From Klebsormidium nitens (Eukaryota > Streptophyta > Klebsormidiophyceae > Klebsormidiales > Klebsormidiaceae), in the NCBI GenBank assembly GCA_000708835.1, contig DF237134.1:92815-156814 (forward strand): a stretch of 64,000 bases of DNA, given 5' to 3'. The notes under the pieces were generated by a model that had not been told where the DNA came from, did not search any database, and saw only the letters and a program-made list of their open reading frames with translations. Of the stretch, positions 25,330 through 34,899 are shown piece after piece. The position numbers and the translations under genes are program-made. Every line of letters begins with the position of its first letter. The first letter of the stretch is position 1.

Positions 25330-25800
25330 ATTGGCACAAAACCTCAGGTACGAATCCTTTGCAGAATGAAGGGTCACAAACTTGAAACTGCGCAAGAGGA
25401 TAGATCGCAGGCGCTCCTGCTCTGGTCTTCGATGCCAGTCGAAGTGTCCTATGGAAGTGAAGCGCAGGTCTTTTGATCGGCTGCTCGACGTCCCTTGCGC
25501 ATGCTCACAATCTGCATGTCGAGACAGTGCGAAGCGCAAGTTTAAAAAGGATCGACAGAGCACTGCACTTCAATCTTCGTAGACTCTAGGTATAGCTAGC
25601 GAGCATCGGTCATCAGCAGCTAGCCGCCAGGCTGTGCGCGTCGAGTCTGCGGGCGCCGCTTGAATAACAGCTAGTCGCGGTGAGGCGCGGCCGCATTTTG
25701 CCTGGCCCCGTGCCAGGCCTGTGCGCGGCCGCGCGGCCGGCTTGGCGCAAACCGACTCGAATGTCATTTCGACTGTTGCCTTAGCATTCTAAGTCGACCT
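25330..25800. promoter_or_regulatory. Bidirectional promoter of the A2/B1 pair with a GC-rich palindromic element
   Basis: A ~480-bp region lies between divergent starts (A2 ATG at 25325, B1 exon 1 ATG at 25803). It holds a GC-rich core with NotI-type GCGGCCGC motifs and GCGGCCGGCTTGGCGC (about 25680-25756). Related versions lie at 23095-23200 and 28480-28600, each placed upstream of a B copy. Confidence 0.6.
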
Positions 25801-25802
25801 GC

Positions 25803-27839
25803 ATGAGCTATTCCTACTTCAAGCTGCCTGGACGCAAGTTGCAAGGTCAGAAGCGCACTCCTTCGCTGGAAGCTCAGAAGCGTAAGACGGTAAGTTGCAA
25901 CACGAGGGTGGAGCTTGTCGAGTTAGCATACCTTCGAATTAATGTAAAAGTTCAGCTTTTCTGACCCAAAGACGTCTGCATGATGTCTTTAAACAAAGCC
26001 AGACGTTCGTTTGTATTCAGTTGATATATTGCTGAGTACTCCTGTCTTCACTGGCAGCGTTTTTTCTGTGTCGAAAGCAAAACAAAACGCTGTCCTTTCG
26101 ATTGACCTGCCACAGTTCAAAAGAACACCTGAAAAAGAAGCGGGGTGATTTGTCCACCAGCTTCTTCTTCCTTTAACTTAGAAAAGCACAGGGGTGATGA
26201 AGCTCAGGGTAATCCAGAGGCAACTGCAAAGCTTGAGGTTTTTGCTTATTGAGGCTCCATGCTGAGGATTGGTTCAATTCTAAAGAACGTTTGTTAGCTC
26301 TTCCCTGTACGGTCTCCTAGTAAAGCTTTAAGACTAGGTCTCGAATCAAAGTTCTTTGAAAATGAAATTCAGTCAAAGGTATCCGTTTTACGGCAAGGGA
26401 AGCAGTGCATTACCGTTCTGGTTTTGTTCGCAATCTTCGATGAATACTACTTTGCAGTTCGGCTACTACAAGCAGGATAGCTGTAGGCGTCTGTCAGTTG
26501 AGAACAACACGGGAGAGTGTCGCTCGAAACCAATCCAAAATTTGAGGGAATCTTGAGACGCTCCAGCAACGAGTCACAACCTCGTAATGGTGACCATCCG
26601 TTGAGTTTTTGTTGTACATGACAAGAGAATGCAGGGAACGTTATCCGAGCCCAATCTCGAAAAGTTCAATTTTCATGCCTTTGCAGATGGCCTTCGAAGT
26701 CGCTACACCCCGTTGTCCTTTTTCAAGGATCTGATGGTGCAGGAAGCTGTACTTGAAAGATCCACCGCCGTAGAGAAGCTCAGCTAGAGGCACTTCGAGA
26801 GTCTGTCCGCAGCTTGCGCAGAGCTCTCGAGGCGGAGGCGGCGCGCAAAACTAAGGCAGAGGCGGCCGCGAGGCAGGCCCGGTCAGAAAAGAACGTCCTT
26901 CAAGCGCGAGTCACGAGCTTAAGCAAGGATCTTGCCAAAGCACAGAGCGATCTAAAGGAGGCCAGGTCAGAGAACGAAGTCCTAGAAGCAAGGCTTTCAG
27001 CACTAGAGACGGTGACAGCGGAAAAGGAGAGGGAGGGCAAGCAGAGAGTGTCGGCTCTTGAGGAATCTCTGAAGGGCTTCCGCGAGGCGGGCGGGCGATG
27101 CGCGAAGGAGCGCGAGCGATTCTGTTACGTACTCGCATCCAACGGCCAGGAGGGCTCCGTTCCTTGGAGCGCCCTGGCGTCCGATCCGGAGTCGCTGCTT
27201 CACAAGATGTACTGCGGGGAGTGGGACTACGCGCGCGACGAGAAAGGGCGCGCGCTCGTCACCTGCCACCCGCAACGGTGGGCTGCCATCATAGAGCACC
27301 TGGCGACCGGAGCGGTTCCGGCGGAATGGGATCCGCAGCTCCTGGCGCAAGCGCGGCACTGGAACCTGCAGCGCTTGGTGGAAGGCCTCGAGGCTTCGAT
27401 TCCTGGGATGACCGTTACGGCCGACCCAGACTCCAAGGGGTTCAAAGTCCGTTGCGTGTTTGCGTCCGTGATGAAGGAACTGAGCAGTGGCGAGAAGCTG
27501 ATGAAGTATACGTTTTCAGGGCCGCAGAAACGATGGTGGGCCGTGAAATTGACGGAAAAAGGCATTTGCCTTGGTGCTGTTGCGCCTCCGCACGCTGGCA
27601 GTTCCAAGGTAAGCGGGTTACGAGAGATCAGTGCAGTTCTGACGTTTCGAGTAGTTTTGCGGAATGGAGACATGGTGAAGAAATCCGCAGACCCCGTCCT
27701 ATTTTCTGCCGGGAAAGAGGAGGATCGGGGCTTTTTCTGGCAGAGATGGGAGCACGACTTTCATCAGTTAGTCAGCGAACCTTTGGCTCCAGCATACAAT
27801 TGTCTTGTAGTTGAGATAACAGCCCGCTACGTAGACTGA
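25803..27839 (+). CDS. Coiled-coil / BTB-T1-like / MATH-like protein, gene B1
   Basis: The strong part is an open frame from about 26757 to the stop at 27839. A ~90-residue coiled coil rich in Glu, Ala, Lys and Arg comes first. A BTB/T1-like segment follows (VLASNGQEGSVPWSALA, then GRALVTCHPQRWAAIIEHLA, like the KCTD-type strand-helix). A C-terminal beta-rich region ending FHQLVSEPLAPAYNCLVVEI resembles a MATH/TRAF fold. The domain names are inferred from pattern. A probable exon 1 at 25803-25889 (29 codons, MSYSYFKLPGRK...) ends at a GTAAGT donor. The segment after the next acceptor (26687) does not stay open to the main frame: TGA at 26754. So either another small intron exists or the 5' end is damaged. 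BTB-MATH proteins are often Cullin-3 adaptors. Confidence 0.55.
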
Positions 27840-28055
27840 GTTGGACAGGCAAAGCACTTTTCTACTGTATTATGACCGAGAAAAGTGATCCATTTGCCTC
27901 GCATAGACCGTTGCAACATGGCGTGTGCCCCTTTGTTGCTTCAGCCAGAGTGACGCGGCATGCTTGTCGGGTTACCTATCATTTTGGTTGCATGCGATTC
28001 CAGATGTATTGTCCTGTGCCAATGAACACATGTACACATACGCGATTGCATCGTT

Positions 28056-28190
28056 TTACGCTTCTCCGAATCCATCGCATCGGAGACTAATTGCAGCAAC
28101 TTGCAAAACCATGCTACCTCCTATCTCATGCTTAATCCACACAAGACTATCAACCTCATAGACTGCGCTCTTCTCGAAAATCACTGCCAT
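28056..28190 (-). pseudogene. Remnant of gene A in unit 3 (5' end only)
   Basis: The ATG at 28190 begins MAVIFEKSA, similar to MAATIERSL of A2, and the flanking plus-strand bases CACTGCCATGGCC correspond to the A2 start region. The similarity fades within exon 1. Only ~215 bp separate this from the end of B1, so the rest of A is absent. Confidence 0.5.
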
Positions 28191-28613
28191 GGCCTGCCCT
28201 TGCTCCCTATCACAGGTCCTAATCCTCTGCAGAAAAGAGGCTGCAACCTTCACAAGTGCGCAAAAGAATGAATGCGGGTTGCGCTCAGGCCCTCCTGCTC
28301 TCCTTTTGGTGCCGCATGTCTGCTATACGAGTGAAGCCTCCAGGTCTTGTGATTGGCAGCTGAAAATCAATCGCAAGCTCGTGACATTCTCTGGATGCGA
28401 AGGAGTGCGAAGCGCGCGCAAACTAGAGCATCCAGTCTCAGAGTACGGTTCGCAGGCTCTGCGCCTCGCGGCGCGGCTTGAAGTAGAGGCTGACGCGGCC
28501 GCGCACGCGCAGCCGCTCGGAACAGACTTGGCCCGGCGACCTGCATGCGCGCGCGCGGCTACCACGGGACGCGGCCGGCTTGGCACAGATCGCATAGCCT
28601 GAGCCGTCTCGAA

Positions 28614-30782
28614 ATGTCTTTCATTCACATCACCATTCCTAGAAAGCTGCCTGTTGGTGCAAGTTGCAGCGTCGAACAAGCAGTCGGCAGTCGCTAAAGC
28701 CCAGAGGCTGAGAAGGTAAGGTGCAACCCGAGAGAGGAGCCTGTACGTGATTGTGTACTCTTGTTTTGCATTTGAAAGCTTTCACGATCTCAGGACGTTG
28801 CTTGAAGAACTGTGAATAGAACCAGACTTTTTCTGTGCTCATTTGACCTTCGTCCCTAGTGGCAGCGTGCATTCCTCTGTCAAACTCTTTCAAAGACTTG
28901 CCGCACTTTGAGAGGATGCATCGAGGATGAACAGGTGTTTTTGTTCATAACATCTCCCTTCGTTTAGCCAGAGATCCTTAGAAGGCGAGAACATAATTCA
29001 GACGCAACTTCAAACCAGAGATTTCTGCTTGAGGCTTTGTTTTGAGCCTCTTATAATTCCTTCGAGAAGACTTGTCCTGGTCAAAAAATGGTATGTAAGG
29101 TAGTTGTCGAGAAAAGCACCAGAAGGAGCTCCTGACCCACTGATCCTCAAGTAAAAGAATTATCTTGAAAGATAGTCGCGGCGAAGGTCTTGATTGTATG
29201 ATATATTGTGAGAGTCACAGTGCTTTGGTCACTTTATTTTCTACTTAGTGCACTTCCTGTAATACATCTGTATTCAACTTTGCTTGCGCTTCCCACCTCC
29301 CTTTCCACCTCCCGACTTTGCTGACCTTTCAATTTTCTGCCTACAAACGGGCCAGCTAGGATGCGATCTGACATGGGAACAAAAGAGAGGTGTGGTCTTC
29401 ATTCCGTCGTTTAGGAAGAAGATAAAGTCGCTTCTGAGCAACAACTTACAACTTGTAGCAGGACTAGCCGTTGAAAGGTCGTCGTATCTCAGAAGACGAA
29501 GTAGGAGAGTTCGAGGGCAAGCCTAAACACAGGTCAATGCGCTCCTTTGCAGATGGCACTCAGACCAGCGACAAGCCATTACCAATTCTTCAAGAATCTG
29601 ATGGTGGCCATGGGGTGCTCACCATATGAGCAAGAGTCTTCGTCTACTCGCGATCGCTCTCTTTCTGACGTGCTAGAAGCAGCATTACCAGAAAGGGTGC
29701 AGAGATTAGCCCTTTAAGGAAATAGCGCCGGAGAGAGCGCGGAAAACGCTGAGCTAGAGGCGCTTCGAACGGCTGTCGGCAGCTCGCGCAAAGCTCTCGA
29801 TGCGGAGGTGACGCGCGCGACGGAGGCAGAGGCGGCCGCGAAGCAGGCCCAGTCAGAGAACGAAGCCCTTCAAGCGCGAGTCACGAGCTTAAGCAAGGAG
29901 CTTGCGAAAGCACAGAGCGATGTAAATGAACTCCGGTCAGAGAACGAGGTTCTTCAAGCGACGCTTTCAGCGCTGGAGACGGTGATAGCAGAAAGGGAGA
30001 GGCAGAGCAAGCTGAGAGTGTAGGCTCTTGAGGAATCTCTGAAGGGCTTTCACGAGGCGGGCGGGCGATGCGCGAAGGAGCGCGAGCGATTCTCTTACGT
30101 ACTCGCATCCAACGGCCAGGAGGGCTCCGTTCCTTGGAGCGTCCTGGCGTTTGATCCGGAGTCGCTCCTGTACAAGATGTACTGCGGGGAGTGGGACTAT
30201 GCGCGCGACGAGAAAGGGCGCGCGCTCGTGACCTGCCACCCGCAACGGTGGGCTGCCATCATAGAGCACCTGGCGACCGGAGCAGTTCCGGCGGAATGGG
30301 ATGCGCAGCTCCTGGCGCAAGCGCGGCACTGGAACCTGCGACGTTTGGTGGAAGGCCTCGAGGCTTCCATCCCTGGAGTCACCGTCACAGCCGATTCAGA
30401 CTCCAAAGGGTTTAAGGCACGTTGCGTTTTTGTATCCGTGATGAAGGGACTGAGCAGTGGCGAGAAGGTGATGAAATATAAGTTTGCAGGGCCTGAAGGT
30501 CGATGGTGGTCAGCAGAAGTGATGGAAAATGGCATTTATCTCCGATCTGTCAAGCCTCCGTGCGGTGGCGACTCGAAAGTGAGTGAGTTGGAGGAAATCA
30601 GCACACAGTTGACGTTTCGGATAGTTTTGCGGAACGAGGAGATTGTAAGGACAACAAAAGATCCTCATTCATATGCTGCTGGAAAAGAATCGGATTGGGG
30701 CTTTAGCTGGAAACACGGATATCAACAGTTAGTCAGCGAGCCTTTAGCTCCAGCTCATATGACAATCTTGTTCTCGAGATAG
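28614..30782 (+). pseudogene. Coiled-coil / BTB-like paralogue B2, disabled
   Basis: Tandem copy of B1. The coiled coil starts near 29718 and the BTB-like and C-terminal regions follow in the same frame. An in-frame TAG at 30021-30023 stands where B1 has TCG, cutting the protein inside the coiled coil. Near the stop the two copies differ by a 2-base indel (after LVSEPLAP), so the last residues are out of frame. The exon 1 counterpart at 28614 is also interrupted (TAA within 30 codons). The middle block, about 30050-30370, is almost identical to B1 while flanking parts are clearly more diverged. The exon with MALRPATSHYQFFKNLMV at 29553 is better preserved than in B1. Confidence 0.75.
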
Positions 30783-31358
30783 CAGCTCGCTACAAAGTGT
30801 GAGTTGGAAAAGCATGGCAATTTCCATGACCCATCCAAACCAAGGAATAATCTTCCAGTTGCATGCCTTGCAGAAATATTGTTGCATACGCTGGCATATG
30901 AATTGCTTTTCTTTCAGTCTAAGAGACGCAGTGCAGGCTTGTCGGGTAACTCGTCCTTTCTGGTTGCACGCGTTGCAGCTTGTTGCCCTGTGCCAATGAA
31001 GACACACACGGAAGATACAAACTTGCATATCATTTTGTGCACTCTCAGCCAAATCATTGCATTGGATACTGGCTACACGTACAGCATGCAACTTGCAACT
31101 TCATGCTAGCTTTTTGCACCGCTCTAATGATATCGAAACTAGGGCTTATTTCGAGACTCTGACGGATACTTGTCTACAGGAGCATGATCATCTTTGGATA
31201 AGCTGTGTTTATTAAATTCCCCGTCACTTCTCAGATTGCTAGTCTGGATGAACGAGGCTCCTAAGACACCTCATTTTGAAACTTCCCGGGCCGTTCGTCG
31301 CAGGTATGGTTTGTAAGTAACTTCGATAGTCGAGAAGCACCGGGAACTGCCATGCGCA
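30783..31358. other. Convergent intergenic region
   Basis: The first ~250 bp resemble the 3' flank of B1: TGCTTGTCGGGTTAC there against GGCTTGTCGGGTAAC here, and CCTGTGCCAATGAA in both. The duplication therefore includes the 3' UTR. Nothing else is recognisable. Confidence 0.5.
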
Positions 31359-34120
31359 TCATGTCATCATGGTTTTGAATTCCTCGTAGTCGATGAAGCC
31401 GGATCCGTCCAAATCTGTTTCCTTGATCAGCTGCTCTATGTCGATCGTAAGCCCAAAATCCTGCAAGCATCGAGAAGTGATAATCTTGCAAAGGTATCCG
31501 GGTAGCGGTTCTGAAGTATCCTGCAGCAGGAATCCGGGACAGGCTCCAAAGGTCCGCCACGTGTCAACGCAGAGTTCTATATCTCAAGCTATTGCGCAAG
31601 CATGATAGAAAGGCGTTTTGACCATTCGATAGCATCAGGCGTGGCCTGTTAAAATCAGATTGACAGACCCGTACCCTGTAGATTGAGGTCGGCAGAGCCT
31701 GCTTTCTTGGTTTTGAGTCAAAAGTCGGTCCTCTGGACAACTATTTCTCGTCTCGTGGGGCGCCGCACAGGCTTTGGGGACCCAGTGAGTATTCAAGTCT
31801 CGTTGTTTGCTCAGAATTCAGGCTGAAATTCCTTTTACAGACTCTACTTGCCATCGGTGCCGTAAATCAGAGGGCTGCCTTTCAACCATAATAGGACAAG
31901 CAAGGCCTTGCTCCAGGCACATTTATGAGTGCTGTTGTTTTGCAAGCGAAGCACGATTAGATGCTCACCTTAATCACGGCTCGCAGCTTTTCCGTCGAGA
32001 TTTGCCCGCGCTTGTCGGACTGCAAGTAGGGCGAAGCAAACGCTTTGACTTCTGCTACGACGCATCTCGAGGGAAAAAAAGATTCTCAGAGGAAGCCTCT
32101 AACAAGAGCAATAGTTTAAGCGGCCTTCTACCAAGCATATGGGTAAAGTCTGGCTCGTTGCCATCTTATCCGGCGTGTAGTTTCTTTGCCGAACAAACGG
32201 AGAATTGAGTGCATAGGAATCAAAATCTAGCAGCTTCGAATCTGTTCAAAAAAGTTCCTGCTTTCCATAACTTTGACTGCAGATCCTCAAGATTGCTGAT
32301 AATGACAGCGTTTCAAGCTGCTTCGTCTGAAACAAGCAAGCCGTAGTGGAGCGAGGGTGAAACTTAGAAGAGCGGGTAGCTTTTTCCACAACTGTACGAC
32401 AGGTGCTTGATACGCCTTGTTTCAAGAGAGCCACTTCGCTTTCGTTGGTTGAAACGGTTTATCAGACCCGAAAGAGGACGTTCGCGCTCGAGAAACCCTC
32501 CTTACCTCGCCTCCAAGTGCAATAAAAGCGTCCAACGTGTCCGTCTCGTCGCCCATGGCTGCAAGCACCTTCTTCTGATTCTCAATCACCTGCAATTGGG
32601 GTACAATGAAGCGTGAACATTGACTACAAAGAACCAATGCTCCTTTGCAGGACTGAACGTCGGCAGAAAGGTTGTGCAATATAGCTGGCACAAACCTTGA
32701 TGCAGCAGGTTTAGAGCGCCTCTGCTGAACTCTCACCATTCCTTTCAAGAATAGAATCTGCGCAGGGAGCAATGAAAGCTGATAGGAAGCCGGAATCTGA
32801 TCAAAGCAGACCATTTCTGCCATCCTGGCCAAATCTGAAGTCGCTCATCTCTTCGCGTTATACACCTGCTTCCATCGTTGGGGGGCTTCTTTTGTCCATA
32901 TCATCACAGATTACGAGCTCTCTACCACACGCTGCCAAGACAACTTCTCCATAGCTACCGATCGATATCCAGACACGTCTTTACTGCCACTATGTCGAAT
33001 CCTTGTCAAAGGCATGCAGACCGACGACCAAGCAGTAGCAGGGGGCGCACCTTGAGAAACTCGGGGAACTCGATCTCCCCGCTGTTGTCTTCATCCACCT
33101 GCGCAATCATGAGGAAGAGCTCCTCGTCCGTTGGTTTCTGCCCCAGTGCCTCTAGGGTAGCCCGCAGCTCCGTGGCATCAATTGTGCCACTCCCTGTGCA
33201 CACATTAGCGAGGATCAGCCTTTACTTTGCTGAGGTCAGACAGTCGGAGATTGCTCTGAAAGCTGTAGACTGGCGTTAACAGCATTGTTTGCAACGGGGG
33301 TGGTGGCCAACATGTGCTTGGGCCAACATTTGCCCAGCTTGAGCACGAAGCTCAAAGGTTTTGGCACTTCGTGACCATGTTCTCTTCAAAACAGCGCAAC
33401 GTCTTTAGTGCCTCACATTGTATATTGCTCGCCTTTTCTAAGTAAACTCTGTCAATCTTATAGGGAGATTGCACCGTCGATGTACGGAGCATTGGGCACT
33501 TGAGTACAGAACTTTGTCAACGTGGTGGTGGAGCTTCTCATCTCAGAATCTTGCAGTGGAATAGTGCTTGTAGTCCAACATCAGCCACTTAAGAAGCGGC
33601 CTTTTAAGCCCCTTCTTGACTTGTTCCTGATCCGGTCCCCGTCTAGTACTTTTAGCACGTGTTATTGAGCATTAATCATCGTTGAGCTCACCATCCCTGT
33701 CGAATCTGCTGAACGCCTCCCTGCATCCGTCTATCTCAGCCTGAGTCAGCATGACTCTCTCGTCCAGGCACTGTTTGAATGTCAAGCCTTTTAAAGCATA
33801 CACAGCTTTTCTAAATGTGTGCTTGTCTTTTCAGGTGTCTGTGATGCAAATGTTTGTATCACTAGCACCAGGACTTTGGGGCCCAATCCCATCCAGATGA
33901 AGTTCGATCCACCATCATAGTGGGAAAATGATCATCACTTCAGCTGGCACTGCCACTGGCAAACGTTCTTTGAGCTCGATCCGCCTTTTTCCTCGCTTTG
34001 CCCCTCGTTTGATTTGGTCAAAGTAGAGTCCTGCTTCTTGCAGCGCTGGTCCTTGCAGCTGTAGCCAACACTGGCAAAGTGTGCAGCTCCTTCTGGCAGG
34101 TTCTTAGTTCTTACGCTCAT
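31359..34120 (-). CDS. Calmodulin/centrin-superfamily EF-hand protein
   Basis: Six exons join in phase: 34120-34115 (only ATG AGC), 33770-33692, 33193-33051, 32589-32506, 32019-31969 and 31460-31359, giving 154 residues. Four EF-hand units are arranged as in calmodulin. Loop 1 is DRDGSGTIDATE, loop 2 DEDNSGEIEFPE and loop 4 DLDGSGFIDYEE, all with canonical Ca-binding positions. Loop 3 (GGESDKRGQIST) lacks the first Asp and is probably silent. The linker (VIENQKKVLAAMGDETD) is unlike true calmodulin, and the C-terminus reads FKTMMT. It may be a flagellar dynein light chain or docking EF-hand protein, or a generic CaM-like sensor; I cannot choose. It is divergent from the epoxide hydrolase gene across 780 bp. 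The start relies on a 6-base coding first exon followed by GTAAGA. Confidence 0.87.
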
Positions 34121-34899
34121 TGAGGGAGGAAGATGAGTCCTCAACTTTGAGCTTTCTTGTCAAGGGAGTGCTCAGCTCACTGGAGGAGATGAGGGCGCTT
34201 CATAGAGAGCGAAACGCCGAAAGAAGGGAAGCCTACCCTAGCGAGGCCAGCTTTCTATGTTTACGTCACGCTCAACCTAGTGGCCATATGGGCGATCGTG
34301 GTATACTCAGAAGCAGATTGAAAGTTTAATTCGAGGTAAGTACCCGACAGGTACTGAGTCCTGACTCGGACTCAACCAGCTTAGTAGGTGTACGGTCGGG
34401 CGGACCGTCGTTGTACATCGACTAATAAACACCGGCGCGTATACATCCCTCCACAATGTTGTATGCGCGCGTGGAAAACCGATGAAGTCGCAGCATCGTT
34501 CGATGCAGATCTGACGATCCTAAGGCGCCAAAGGGCCCTGATAGCGGCTTCTGGCAAGTTGACCACCTGCACCAGGCTGAGGCTCGTGGCAGTGGAGGCC
34601 ATCATTCTTCGCTAGCTCGTTTGCAAAGTTCATCTGCTCAGCAGCTGCTTGACGATCTCAGATCGATGTTCACAGGTTCCTGCTCTTTCAACGATCACTT
34701 CTGTAACCATTCACAAATGGCTGCTTCATTTCTCACAGTAAGTTAGCACTGCATGGAATTGAGGAAGAGCTTTTCTAACGTGGGCGCAAAAATTAGCTTC
34801 AGCATTGGAAAAGCTTGATGAAGAAGTAGTTGTGACATTATTGGTAGCAAGCAGCAGGAAAGCAATTGCATTCCTCTTGGTATTGGGGTCGTCTTCCAC
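34121..34899. promoter_or_regulatory. Divergent promoter region of the EF-hand and epoxide hydrolase genes
   Basis: Both genes start outward from this 780-bp interval, so their promoters and 5' UTRs must lie here. I see no named motif or repeat. Short open frames at 34381-34615 on both strands are not supported. Confidence 0.45.
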
